Shown in pieces: positions 1 through 9,442 of a stretch of 64,000 nucleotides of DNA. The first letter of the stretch is position 1; each line of letters begins with the position of its first letter. Below the pieces are notes generated by a model. That model had not been told where the DNA came from, searched no databases, and saw nothing but the letters and a program-made list of their open reading frames with translations. Source of the DNA: Mucilaginibacter boryungensis (lineage in GTDB: Bacteria > Bacteroidota > Bacteroidia > Sphingobacteriales > Sphingobacteriaceae). Made by a program: the position numbers and the translations under genes. Location of the stretch: positions 620,001 through 684,000 of the forward strand of contig NZ_JADFFM010000001.1 of NCBI RefSeq assembly GCF_015221995.1, in the 5' to 3' direction.

Positions 1-1820
1 AAAGATCATATATATTTTTATTAACAGCCTGCACAGCATCATTAATGCTTAGCAACTGTAAAAAAGTTTTGGAAAAAACTGATATTGGCGCCTTTACTGC
101 AAGCCAGGTATACAACGACTCTATTACAACAAAATTAAGTATCGATTACTTATACGGGCAAAATCAACCCGGTTGGTTTGGTAATTCGGGTGGCAGTATA
201 AGCGGTACTTTAAATACCCTTGCTGATGAGCAATATGGGGACAATGTTTATGTCAGGGGTACAGCAACAATTGAAAGTGTAACAGATATTGGTGTTGCTA
301 ACAGCACCAGTAATGCCTATGGTAAAATACGCCAGCTAAATATGTTTATCAGGGATGTTAACGCTGGTACGTTAGACCCGGCAGTGAAACGCAGGTATGC
401 TGCCCAAGCCTACTTCTGGCGTGCATATCGTTATTTTGAATTGGTAAAGCTATACGGTGGTGTGCCGTTGGTGCTTACACCACTTGATGAGGTGGGCGAT
501 GATGCCAGAAAAGCAGCGTTAATACCCCGCAGCCAAACTTCGAAGGTTTTCGCGCAAATATCTGCCGACTTAGATAGCGGCATTAAATATTTGCCAACAA
601 AGTGGCCTAATACTGCTGACTATGGACGCCTAACTTCATGCGCCGCTGCAGCAATGAAAAGCCGGGTAACCTTAACCTGGGCCAGCCCGCAGTTTAACCC
701 TACACATGATAACACCAGGTGGCAAACAGCTTTTGACGTGGCTAGTCAGGCAATTTCTCTTTGTAATGGTATTTTTTCACTGTATCCCAAGTTTGATGTA
801 ACGATGTGGACAACAGAGAGGAACGTTGAATCGGTATTAGTGACAGAGTATAACACTACAAGCACTGATAACGGCGCTAACAATAATACATATCCCACTA
901 ATACTATTCCTAAAACTGTAGGTGGTACAGGTGGCTCAAACCAGCCAACCTGGGACATGGCCAGGGCATTCCTGATGAAAGATGGTAAGGATACTTTGAC
1001 CTCGAAATACGCTTATAGCGCGCAAACCTTTTACAAAAATCGTGACCCGCGTTTCGATCAAACCATTGCTTACAATGGAGCGCTTTGGCCGGTGTTGGGT
1101 AATTCTACTCAACGTTTATGGACATATTATTATTCAGCAAAAGATAAAAATAATAATGTGGTACAAACCAGCACGGAAATCGGGGGAGCTGGTACTACGG
1201 GGTTGTATCTTCGTAAAGCTATTGACCCGGCGCTGAACAGTGCAAGTTTACCTACAGCAGGTACCGACTGGATTGAAATACGTTATGCTGAAATACTATT
1301 AAACCAGGCGGAAGCAGCAGCCGAATTAGGGCGCTTGGGTACTACACAGGAAGCTTATGCTAACGTAATTGCAGTGCGTAAAAGAGCTGGTATAGAAGCT
1401 GGTGCAGATAATCTTTATGGCTTAACAACGCCCTTAACTTCTGCACAAATGGTAGATGTGATTATGAAAGAAAGACAAGTAGAGTTTGCTTTTGAAGGTA
1501 AACGCTATTGGGATTTGCGCCGCCGTAAATTACTGGAAAGCACATTGAACAATAAACGAAGAATGGGTGTAGTGATTACTTTGGCAAATAATAATAGTTA
1601 TACTGATTATATCGCTAATACCCGTGATGCTTCTGCCTCTACATCGCTAGATGCTTTATACGCCAGCAGTTTTACTGTAAAAACTAAAAGTGTAGATACA
1701 TATAATATCGCTGTCCAAACAGCCGATTATTTCTTTGGTATTCCTACTAATGCATTGCTTAATAATTCTGCTTTGCTACAAAATAACACCTGGGGCGGGA
1801 CATTTGATCCGTTACAGTAA
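1..1820 (+). CDS. SusD/RagB-family glycan-binding outer-membrane lipoprotein, 5' end outside window
   Basis: SusD proteins bind glycan at the cell surface and cap a SusC TonB-dependent transporter. The frame is open from base 3. Residues before the first in-window ATG (base 45) read as a hydrophobic leader ending in a lipobox-like LSNC (Cys at 57-59), so the start lies left of the window and the ATG at 45 is internal to the signal peptide. About 605 residues are visible, the usual family length. Family marks are the AYFWRAYRYFELVKLYGGVPL helix region, the RYAEILLNQAEAAAELG segment and the VEFAFEGKRYWDLRR motif near the C-terminus, ending with the usual short tail. The partner susC is presumably just left of the window. 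A strong terminator follows, so susCD and the enzyme genes are probably separate transcripts. Confidence 0.93.
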   Translation, partial: RSYIFLLTACTASLMLSNCKKVLEKTDIGAFTASQVYNDSITTKLSIDYLYGQNQPGWFGNSGGSISGTLNTLADEQYGDNVYVRGTATIESVTDIGVANSTSNAYGKIRQLNMFIRDVNAGTLDPAVKRRYAAQAYFWRAYRYFELVKLYGGVPLVLTPLDEVGDDARKAALIPRSQTSKVFAQISADLDSGIKYLPTKWPNTADYGRLTSCAAAAMKSRVTLTWASPQFNPTHDNTRWQTAFDVASQAISLCNGIFSLYPKFDVTMWTTERNVESVLVTEYNTTSTDNGANNNTYPTNTIPKTVGGTGGSNQPTWDMARAFLMKDGKDTLTSKYAYSAQTFYKNRDPRFDQTIAYNGALWPVLGNSTQRLWTYYYSAKDKNNNVVQTSTEIGGAGTTGLYLRKAIDPALNSASLPTAGTDWIEIRYAEILLNQAEAAAELGRLGTTQEAYANVIAVRKRAGIEAGADNLYGLTTPLTSAQMVDVIMKERQVEFAFEGKRYWDLRRRKLLESTLNNKRRMGVVITLANNNSYTDYIANTRDASASTSLDALYASSFTVKTKSVDTYNIAVQTADYFFGIPTNALLNNSALLQNNTWGGTFDPLQ

Positions 1821-1844
1821 TTTAAACTATTGATTTTTGGAAAA

Positions 1845-1870
1845 GGGAAGCATAATGCTTCCCTTTTTTT
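1845..1870 (+). terminator. Rho-independent terminator after susD
   Basis: A 7-bp GC-rich stem (GGGAAGC / GCTTCCC, extendable by A-T pairs) with a short loop at 1845-1863 is followed directly by seven T residues. It lies 25 bp after the susD stop codon. Confidence 0.85.
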
Positions 1871-2259
1871 GTGTCTTTAATATTTATTTATGTATCATTT
1901 TAACACTATTCGAGGCACTTACCCGTTAATTAAAATGGCAGATTATCGCGGACGAAAAAATAAAAAATATGTATTTTTAACCTGTTTTGTAACATAAGCG
2001 CGACAATTTAATTGAATTGAGGCTAAAAATTTCAATAAGATAAAATCCTATAAAAGCTTGTCAATATGATACATTAAACAGCAGGCTGTAGCTTGCATAT
2101 TTGGATAAGTATAAATTATAACCAATTAATACCTAAAGCCTCCCCAAATTATTTTTATGGCAGTTTTAAATGTCGGTGCGTATATTATACTGCGGATGAT
2201 TTAATGGGGCTGCCTTACCAATTATGGTGCCTGGTATAAATTGTTTAAACGATCTTAAT
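1871..2259. other. Intergenic region before the enzyme operon
   Basis: About 390 bp of AT-rich DNA with no supported gene. It must contain the promoter for the long enzyme operon unless there is read-through. I found no clean match to the Bacteroidota promoter (TTTG, about 19-21 bp, TAnnTTTG), only weak TATTT-type elements such as the one around 1969-1977. No repeat or riboswitch-like structure was recognised. Confidence 0.5.
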
Positions 2260-3915
2260 ATGAAAAGAAGACTTTTGTTGCTATCGGTATTTGCCGTTGC
2301 ATTATGCTCAAACGCGGCGTTTGCCCAATACCCGCAAGTCCCCCGGAATGTACAGCAGGAAGCTGAAACTTTGATGAAAAATGCTCAGGCGCATTCAGAT
2401 TCGGCCTGGGCGGTGGCATTGCCAATTATACAGGCCGACCAGCGCAAAGGTAAGGTATTCGTTCCCTGGGCTTCCCGTCCTACCGATTTGCCACAGGCAA
2501 AAATCCCTGCATTTCCAGGTGCCGAAGGTGGTGGTAAATTTACTTTCGGCGGTCGCGGGGGAAGGGTACTTGTAGTGACCAACCTTAACGATGATGGCCT
2601 TGGTAGTTTACGCTGGGCCTGCGAACAAGGTGGCGCGCGTATTGTAGTTTTTAATGTAGCTGGTATCATACATCTTAAATCGCCAATTATGGTAAGGGCG
2701 CCTTATATCACTATTGAAGGCCAAAGCGCACCGGGTGATGGGGTTTGTGTGGCAGGTGAATCATTCTGGGTGAATACGCATGATGTGATCATCCGTTATA
2801 TGCGTTTCCGTCGTGGCGAAACCAATGTTGGCCGCAGGGACGATTCGTTGGGTGGTAACCCGGTAGGCAATATTATAGCCGACCACGTTTCGGCCAGCTG
2901 GGGGTTAGATGAGAACTTCTCTATGTACCGCCACATGTTCGATCCGGGAGATGGCTCGAAAGAAGAGAAACTGGGTACAGTGAATATTACTATTCAAAAT
3001 TGTATCTATAGCGAATCATTAGATTACTGGAACCATGCGTTTGGCAGCACTACCGGCGGCGAGAACAGCTCGCTAATGCGTAACCTTTGGGCGGATAATA
3101 CAGGTCGTAACCCATCTGTAGGCTGGAATGGTGTTTATACCTTTGTGAATAACGTAGTATTTAACTGGCATCACCGCAGTATGGATGGCGGCGATTATAC
3201 AACCAACTATAACGTAATCAATAACTACTTTAAACCAGGCCCGGTAACACCGAAAGATGAACCGGTAGGCCATCGTATCCTTAAACCGGAATCGGGTCGT
3301 AGTAAACTGAAAGAAAAATATTTTGGCCGTGTTTATGCCGTTGGTAATATTATGGAAGGCTTTCCCGAAATTACCAAAGACCCATGGAAAGGTGGTATAC
3401 AAGTGGAAGGCGAGGGCGGTAAGGAATTGCCTGATGCTGGTAAATATAAAGATTACATGAAATCAGACGAGCCGTTCCCAATGCCACCGGTTACTATTAT
3501 GCCGGCCACCGAAGCGCTGAAGTTTGTAATTGCCAATGCTGGCGCTACATTGCCAGTGCGCGACGCGGTTGATAAGCGCATAACAGAACAAGTACGCACC
3601 GGAAAAATTGACGCGAAGGAAGTAAGAACAGATACCGCTTTCCAGTTCAAGATCCGTAAACTGCCTAAAGATTCGTATAAACTGGGTATAATTACAGCCC
3701 CATGGCAGGTAGGTGGCTATCCTGATTATAAAGGTACGCCATATAAAGATTCGGATAACGATGGTTTACCTGATAGCTGGGAACTTAGCCATGGCTTAAA
3801 CCCAAAAGATGGTAAAGATTCGGCCCTGCCTGCTAAAAACGGCGGTGGCTATACCAACATAGAAGTATATCTGAATACCCTGGCCGAAAAAGGCGAGAAG
3901 AAAATTAGTAAATAA
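2260..3915 (+). CDS. Secreted polysaccharide lyase family 1 (pectate lyase-like)
   Basis: Predicted pectate lyase that cleaves the homogalacturonan backbone by beta-elimination outside the cytoplasm. The start at 2260 is preferred over the in-frame ATG at 2224 because it puts a signal peptide (MKRRLLLL...NAAFAQ, cleavage near residue 22) at the N-terminus; the protein is then 551 residues. The core begins at about residue 80 (PAFPGAEGGGKFTFGGRGG) and contains the repetitive beta-helix and the DHVSASWGLDEN block (about 208-219) common in Bacteroidota PL1 proteins. The C-terminus has a calcium-binding-type DSDNDGLPDSWE motif and a YTNIEVYLN segment, also usual for this group. It is the first gene of the enzyme run and fits RG-II, whose backbone is homogalacturonan. 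Confidence 0.88.
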   Translation: MKRRLLLLSVFAVALCSNAAFAQYPQVPRNVQQEAETLMKNAQAHSDSAWAVALPIIQADQRKGKVFVPWASRPTDLPQAKIPAFPGAEGGGKFTFGGRGGRVLVVTNLNDDGLGSLRWACEQGGARIVVFNVAGIIHLKSPIMVRAPYITIEGQSAPGDGVCVAGESFWVNTHDVIIRYMRFRRGETNVGRRDDSLGGNPVGNIIADHVSASWGLDENFSMYRHMFDPGDGSKEEKLGTVNITIQNCIYSESLDYWNHAFGSTTGGENSSLMRNLWADNTGRNPSVGWNGVYTFVNNVVFNWHHRSMDGGDYTTNYNVINNYFKPGPVTPKDEPVGHRILKPESGRSKLKEKYFGRVYAVGNIMEGFPEITKDPWKGGIQVEGEGGKELPDAGKYKDYMKSDEPFPMPPVTIMPATEALKFVIANAGATLPVRDAVDKRITEQVRTGKIDAKEVRTDTAFQFKIRKLPKDSYKLGIITAPWQVGGYPDYKGTPYKDSDNDGLPDSWELSHGLNPKDGKDSALPAKNGGGYTNIEVYLNTLAEKGEKKISK

Positions 3916-3927
3916 TTTGCTTTGGAA

Positions 3928-6900
3928 ATGAGCAGTTTTAAATTGAAAGGTCTTCATACTTTAGTTTGGTTTATAATGGGGTGTGTGCTGATGCATGCAC
4001 CCTTATTTGCTCAGGACAAAAAGAAGGCATCTAAGCCTCAATCCCCCGTTGCGGCCGAAAAAGGTGGAAAACTGGTTTACCTTACCTATCCAAATGGCGA
4101 CCGTATCCCCGATTATTCTTACGCGGGTTATATGGCCTCAGAAAAGCCTATCCCAACTGCGCAGGTTAAAGTTACGGTCCCTGTAAAACCCGGCGACGCC
4201 ACCTTGCGCATACAGGCTGCTTTAGATTATGTAGCTGGCTTACCCACTAATACCGATGGCACCCGTGGCACGGTTTTATTAGAAAAAGGGACTTACGTAG
4301 TTAATGGCAGTTTAAAGATCAACGCTTCAGGTGTGGTATTGCGCGGCAGTGGTATGGGTACTAATGGTACGATACTGTTGGCTGCTGGTACTGATAGAGA
4401 AACTTTTATTAAGATCATTGGAAAAAATGATCGCCGCAAAGAAAAAGAAATAAAAATTGCTGATGCTTATGTGCGGGTAAATGCCATGAGCTTTCATGTG
4501 ACATCTGCGGGAAATTTAAAAACCGGCGATATGGTAGTAGTGCGCCGCCCAAGCACAGCAGCCTGGATAGCCAAACTGGGTACCCAAACCTTTGGTGGCG
4601 GTCTTAGCGCTTTAGGCTGGCATCCCGGCGATGAAGATATTTATTGGGACAGGAAGATAACTGGTGTTAGTGGAAACACCATTACCATTGATGCTCCTAT
4701 CACCACTGCTTTAGATACAACTTACGGTGGGGGTACCGTAGCTAAGTACGAATGGCCGGGCCGCATAGACCAGGTTGGGGTGGAGAATATTTGCCTGCGC
4801 TCGGCTTATGACGTAAATAACCCAAAGGATGAAGCCCACCGCTGGATGGCCATCACCATGGAAAACGTAAGCGATGCCTGGGTACGCCAGGTTACTTTTC
4901 AGCATTTTGCTGGTTCGGCAGTTTATGTGCTGGAAACCGCAAACCGTATTACGGTTGAAGATTGTAAATCATTAGCCCCGGTGTCTGAAATTGGCGGCTA
5001 TCGTCGTAACACCTTCTGGACAATGGGTGGCCAAACCCGGTTCCAGCGCTTGTATTCTGAAAATGGTTACCACGATTTTGGTACTGGTAATTGCACACCC
5101 GGGCCAACTGCTTTTGTACAGTGTATGAGCTGGCAATCGTTAAGCTTTAGCGGTGGTTTGGATAGCTGGGCATCAGGTGTTTTATTTGACGTAGCCAGCA
5201 TTGATGGGCAAGCGTTAAGTTATAAAAACCGCGAGCAGGATGGACAGGGTGCCGGTTGGAACGCTGCCAATAGCCTTTTCTGGAACTGCACTGCATCGCG
5301 TGTAGATAATTATAACCCGCCAACCGCGCAGAATTGGGCCTTTGGTACCTGGGCGCAATTTGGTGGTGATGGTTATTGGGAGGAATCGAACAGCAGCATT
5401 AACCCGCGCAGCTTTTTTTATGCGCAATTAGCTAACCGCCTGAATAAGGACGTAAGCAAACAGGCTGATTTGTTGCTAATCATGACCGAGCCATCAAGCA
5501 GCCCTACGCCTGAACAGGCCGCCGCACTGATGGCTGAAGCCCGCAAACCCGCGACAACTATTAGCGATTGGATTGACGGCGCGCCTAAGCGTAACCCGAT
5601 CAATACATCAGCCGCTGGCGCAAAAACTATTGACGCAATAGGTTACAAAGTACCTGCAACACCGGGTTTAGCACCCAAAATGACGGTGACCAACGGCTGG
5701 CTGGTACGCGGTAACACCATTTTACAGGGTATGCACTTTGAAGCGCCGTGGTGGAATGGTAACGTGAAACCGAACTATTTGGAGAAAACTGCCAAGCCGC
5801 AAATCAGTCGTTGGGTGCCGGGCCGTACAGGTACAGGCTTGACTGATGATATTGATGATGTGGCCAACTGGATGGTAAAAAGCCATATCGAGGTTTTTGA
5901 ACACAACTACGGCTTATGGTACGAGCGTCGCCGCGACGACCACGAACGTATCCGCCGCTCGGACGGCGATGTTTGGGCGCCATTTTATGAACTGCCCTTT
6001 GCCCGCAGTGGCCGCGATAAGGATTTGGCTTACGATGGTTTAAGCAAATACGATCTGACCAAATACAATACCTGGTATTGGAACCGCCTGAAACAATTTG
6101 CTGATGTGGCTGACCAAAAAGGATTAGTCCTGCTGCATCAAAATTTCTTTCAGCATAATATTATTGAGGCAGGCGCCCATTATACCGATTTCCCATGGCG
6201 CACGGCTAACAATATCAATAACACCGGCTTCCCCGAACCGGTTAACTATGCAGGCGACAAACGCCAGTTTATGGCCGAACAGTTTTATGATGAAACCAAC
6301 CCGGCAAGGCGTGGCCTATTGCAAGCCTACATCAATAAATGCATGGATAATTTTGCTGATAATAATGGCGTTATCCAATCCATTGGCGCTGAATTTACCG
6401 GGCCGCTGCATTTTATGCAGTTTTGGGTAGAAACTGTAAAGGCCTGGGAAACCACGCATAAAAAGAAACAGATCATCGCGCTAAGCGCTACCAAAGATGT
6501 GCAGGATGCTATACTGGCTGACCCCGCAAAAGCAGCTATAATTAATGCTATTGATATCCGGTACTGGTATTACGAAGGTAGCGGCAAATTGTATGCACCG
6601 GCAGGCGGCCAAAGCCTGGCACCGCGCCAGCAAGAGCGTATTTACAAACCTAAAGCGGTATCGTTTGAATCGGTTTATAAAGCGGTGCATGAATACAGCA
6701 CTAAATACCCCGACAAAGCAGTACTATTCTCAGCAGATGGTTTCGACCACTTTGGCTGGGCGGTGTTTATCGCGGGTGGATCGTTACCCGTACTACCTGC
6801 TGGTACCGATAAACAGTTTTTAGCTGATGCAAGTGTTATGAAGCCTATGGATTTGCCCGGCACGCCAAGCAGTCAGTGGGCGTTGGGCAGCGCAGCTAAG

Positions 6901-7095
6901 GGAATGATTGTCTATAACAATACTGATAATGCCATCCATTTAAACCTGGTGGCGAATGCCAATTATAAAGTACAATGGCTTGACCCTAAAACAGGGCAGG
7001 TTTTAACCGGCGGGCAGCAGGTGAAAGGCGGCAACGGTGTGGAAATTAAAAGTCCAAGCACCGGTGCGTCTATCCTGTGGTTATCCCGCATTTAA
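3928..7095 (+). CDS. Secreted two-part protein: beta-helix region plus DUF6298
   Basis: Large (1055-residue) exported protein of unproven activity. I start it at the ATG at 3928; the codon at 3922 is TTG. A signal peptide ends at about residue 28 (HAPLFAQ). Residues about 60-560 look like a right-handed parallel beta-helix with pectate-lyase-3 character (repeated short strands, GTVLLEKGTYVVNGSL, VVLRGSGMGTNGTIL). Residues about 590-1055 match what I recall as DUF6298: HFEAPWWNGNVKPN, HNYGLWYERRRDDHERIRR, LLHQNFFQHN and an IGAEFTGPLHFMQFW segment that suggests a TIM-barrel-like hydrolase with a Glu. It lies 12 bp after the PL1 gene and just before GH140, so it probably acts on the same pectin. 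The domain names are from memory. Confidence 0.72.
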   Translation: MSSFKLKGLHTLVWFIMGCVLMHAPLFAQDKKKASKPQSPVAAEKGGKLVYLTYPNGDRIPDYSYAGYMASEKPIPTAQVKVTVPVKPGDATLRIQAALDYVAGLPTNTDGTRGTVLLEKGTYVVNGSLKINASGVVLRGSGMGTNGTILLAAGTDRETFIKIIGKNDRRKEKEIKIADAYVRVNAMSFHVTSAGNLKTGDMVVVRRPSTAAWIAKLGTQTFGGGLSALGWHPGDEDIYWDRKITGVSGNTITIDAPITTALDTTYGGGTVAKYEWPGRIDQVGVENICLRSAYDVNNPKDEAHRWMAITMENVSDAWVRQVTFQHFAGSAVYVLETANRITVEDCKSLAPVSEIGGYRRNTFWTMGGQTRFQRLYSENGYHDFGTGNCTPGPTAFVQCMSWQSLSFSGGLDSWASGVLFDVASIDGQALSYKNREQDGQGAGWNAANSLFWNCTASRVDNYNPPTAQNWAFGTWAQFGGDGYWEESNSSINPRSFFYAQLANRLNKDVSKQADLLLIMTEPSSSPTPEQAAALMAEARKPATTISDWIDGAPKRNPINTSAAGAKTIDAIGYKVPATPGLAPKMTVTNGWLVRGNTILQGMHFEAPWWNGNVKPNYLEKTAKPQISRWVPGRTGTGLTDDIDDVANWMVKSHIEVFEHNYGLWYERRRDDHERIRRSDGDVWAPFYELPFARSGRDKDLAYDGLSKYDLTKYNTWYWNRLKQFADVADQKGLVLLHQNFFQHNIIEAGAHYTDFPWRTANNINNTGFPEPVNYAGDKRQFMAEQFYDETNPARRGLLQAYINKCMDNFADNNGVIQSIGAEFTGPLHFMQFWVETVKAWETTHKKKQIIALSATKDVQDAILADPAKAAIINAIDIRYWYYEGSGKLYAPAGGQSLAPRQQERIYKPKAVSFESVYKAVHEYSTKYPDKAVLFSADGFDHFGWAVFIAGGSLPVLPAGTDKQFLADASVMKPMDLPGTPSSQWALGSAAKGMIVYNNTDNAIHLNLVANANYKVQWLDPKTGQVLTGGQQVKGGNGVEIKSPSTGASILWLSRI

Positions 7096-7104
7096 ATTTA
7101 AGTG

Positions 7105-8493
7105 ATGTTAAAAAGACTTGCTATAACGGCTGCTGCATGCTGTTTACTTTTCTCATTTAAAGGCGACCCGTCGAAGGTTTTGCCACCGTTAAAAATATCC
7201 GCCAACCACCGCTATTTTACTGCTGATGGTAAACCATTTTTTTGGTTGGGCGATACAGGCTGGCTGCTGTTCAGTAAAATGAAGCGGGCCGAAGCGTTTG
7301 AATACCTGGAAACCCGCCGCCAGCAGGGCTTTAATGTGATACAAGTAATGGTGGTGCATAGCATTAAGGAAGTTAATGCCTATGGCGATTCTGCCTTAAC
7401 AGGCAAAAAAATAACTGAGCCTAAAGTTACACCGGGTAATACCTTTGGTAAAGACGATGAGTACGACTATTGGGACCATATAGACTGGATCATTAGCCAG
7501 GCGGCTGACAAGGGCTTGTATGTGGCGCTGGTGCCGGTTTGGGGGTCGGTAGTAAAGGAAGCGCATATTAATCCAGCCCAGGCTAAAGCTTATGCCGAAT
7601 TTTTAGCTAACCGTTACCGCAACCACTCCAACATTATCTGGATGAACGGCGGTGATGTTCCCGGAACAGACTCGCTGCGTACATGGCAGGCTATCGGTAA
7701 TACTATCCACCAGGTTGATCCTGCACACCTGATGACCTTTCACCCACGTGGACGTACGCAATCATCAACTTGGTTCCATAACGAGGAATGGCTGAATTTT
7801 AACTGCTTCCAATCGGGGCACCGCAATTACGCGCAGGATACGTCTAAAAAAGATTTGAACTATGGCGAGGATAACTGGCGCTACGTGCAGGCTGATTACG
7901 CTAAAACACCGGTTAAACCAACGCTGGATGCAGAGCCATCTTACGAAAATATTCCTTATGGTTTGCACGATGTGAAGTTGCCGCGCTGGCAGGCAAACGA
8001 TGTAAGGCGCTATGCTTATTGGTCGGTTTTTGCAGGTGGCTGCGGCTTTACATATGGTAATAACGATGTGATGCAGATGCACAAAGCAGGCGAAAAGGTA
8101 GGTTCCTACGGATCAAAAGACCCCTGGACAAAGTCCATCAACGCGCCGGGCGCCAGGCAAATGGTTTATCTGAAAAAGCTGATGCTATCCCGGCCGTATT
8201 TTGACCGCGTGCCTGACCAGTCATTAATTGCTGCGGGGCAAGGTAAAAGGTATGACAGGCTTATCGCGACACGCGGCAGTAAATATGCCTTTATTTATAC
8301 CTACAATGGCCGTGATATGCAGATAGATGCCAGTAAGCTGGAGGGCAGCAAGTTAAAGGCAACATGGTACGATCCGCGCAACGGGCAAATAACTGTAATA
8401 GGTACGTTTAATAAATCGAAATTGCTTAAATTTAATCCTCCCGGCGAGAAAATGAACGGCAACGATTGGGTGCTGATACTGGACGCTGTATAA
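7105..8493 (+). CDS. GH140 family, probable apiosidase acting on rhamnogalacturonan II
   Basis: GH140 (DUF4038 TIM barrel plus a C-terminal collagen-binding-like domain) is known for hydrolysing the apiose-GalA linkage that anchors RG-II side chains A and B. I use ATG 7105 (GTG at 7102 is the alternative). A hydrophobic leader is present at residues 1-20. The barrel starts with YFTADGKPFFWLGDTGWLLF. The two likely catalytic acids are Asp about 184 in WMNGGD and Glu about 277 in LDAEPSYE, close in position to the pair I recall for the characterised Bacteroides enzyme. The smaller C-terminal domain (from about 375) ends in DWVLILD. Ten bases separate it from the genes on either side. This is the most diagnostic gene for an RG-II target. 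Confidence 0.85.
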   Translation: MLKRLAITAAACCLLFSFKGDPSKVLPPLKISANHRYFTADGKPFFWLGDTGWLLFSKMKRAEAFEYLETRRQQGFNVIQVMVVHSIKEVNAYGDSALTGKKITEPKVTPGNTFGKDDEYDYWDHIDWIISQAADKGLYVALVPVWGSVVKEAHINPAQAKAYAEFLANRYRNHSNIIWMNGGDVPGTDSLRTWQAIGNTIHQVDPAHLMTFHPRGRTQSSTWFHNEEWLNFNCFQSGHRNYAQDTSKKDLNYGEDNWRYVQADYAKTPVKPTLDAEPSYENIPYGLHDVKLPRWQANDVRRYAYWSVFAGGCGFTYGNNDVMQMHKAGEKVGSYGSKDPWTKSINAPGARQMVYLKKLMLSRPYFDRVPDQSLIAAGQGKRYDRLIATRGSKYAFIYTYNGRDMQIDASKLEGSKLKATWYDPRNGQITVIGTFNKSKLLKFNPPGEKMNGNDWVLILDAV

Positions 8494-8503
8494 ACCAAAT
8501 AAA

Positions 8504-9436
8504 ATGAACCGTGCTTTTAAATATTTGCTGACTGGTTTCACCGCCATGGTTTTGCTATCGTGCAAAAGCACAAAAAGCGTGTATGTTTTCACATCCTTCC
8601 ACGAACCGGCTAACGAGGGCTTAAGGTTCCTTTACAGTTACGATGCTTATCATTGGAATGACCTTAACCACATTTACCTGAAACCAGAAGTTGGTGACGC
8701 TAAAATAATGCGCGACCCATCTATTTGCCAGGGGCCTGATGGTACCTTCCACTTGGTGTGGACTACTGGCTGGAAAGATGATAAAGGCATTGGTCATGCC
8801 AGTTCAAAAGATCTGGTGCATTGGTCGCCGGAGGAGCATATTGATGTGATGGGTTACGAGCCGACTGCCAAAAACGCCTGGGCACCCGAGTTGTTTTATG
8901 ATGATGAGGCCGGGCAATACATTATTGTTTGGGCATCGTGCATTCCATTCCGTTTTCCCAAAGGAGAAGAACCCGAGGATAACAATCACCGGCTATATTA
9001 TACCACTACTAAGGATTTTAAAACCTTTGCGCCAACTAAATTATTTCTTGATCCTGGCTTCAGCGTGATCGATGCCGAAATACTAAAACGAGGTAAAAAC
9101 GATTATGTGCTGGTAATGAAAGATAATACCCGGCCCAACCGCAATATCCTGGTGGCATTTGCCAGCAACCCGCTGGGGCCATATCACGATTACAGTAAAC
9201 GGTTTACGGAGTTGTTTAGCGAGGGGCCATCAGCAATTAAAGCGGGTGATAATTGGTTGATCTATTACGACTCATACCGACTGAAACGTTACGGCGCTAT
9301 GCGCACCACCGACTTTAAAACCTTTACCGATATAGCCGACAGCGTAAAAGTACCCGAGGGACACAAGCACGGCACCATTTTTAAAGTGAGCAAAAAAGTA
9401 TTGGCCGGCCTTAAACAAGCCGCAGGCCAACCATGA
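8504..9436 (+). CDS. GH43-like five-bladed propeller glycosidase, lipoprotein
   Basis: Probable exo-acting arabinosidase/xylosidase/galactosidase of the GH43 type (310 residues, single propeller domain). The N-terminus is a lipoprotein signal with LLSC, Cys 20, so the enzyme is membrane-anchored. The three GH43 acids are plausibly Asp 71 (MRDPSICQ, base), Asp 190 (VIDAEILK, pKa tuner) and Glu 240 (SEGPSAIKAG, acid). No extra binding module is present. Substrate cannot be read from sequence. In an RG-II locus, arabinose or a similar side-chain residue is likely. The stop codon is 6 bp before the next start. Confidence 0.8.
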   Translation: MNRAFKYLLTGFTAMVLLSCKSTKSVYVFTSFHEPANEGLRFLYSYDAYHWNDLNHIYLKPEVGDAKIMRDPSICQGPDGTFHLVWTTGWKDDKGIGHASSKDLVHWSPEEHIDVMGYEPTAKNAWAPELFYDDEAGQYIIVWASCIPFRFPKGEEPEDNNHRLYYTTTKDFKTFAPTKLFLDPGFSVIDAEILKRGKNDYVLVMKDNTRPNRNILVAFASNPLGPYHDYSKRFTELFSEGPSAIKAGDNWLIYYDSYRLKRYGAMRTTDFKTFTDIADSVKVPEGHKHGTIFKVSKKVLAGLKQAAGQP

Positions 9437-9442
9437 AAATAT

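Noticed and set aside
2224-2259. Upstream start for the PL1 gene
   Set aside because: The start at 2260 gives a textbook signal peptide; the extra 12 residues would precede it.
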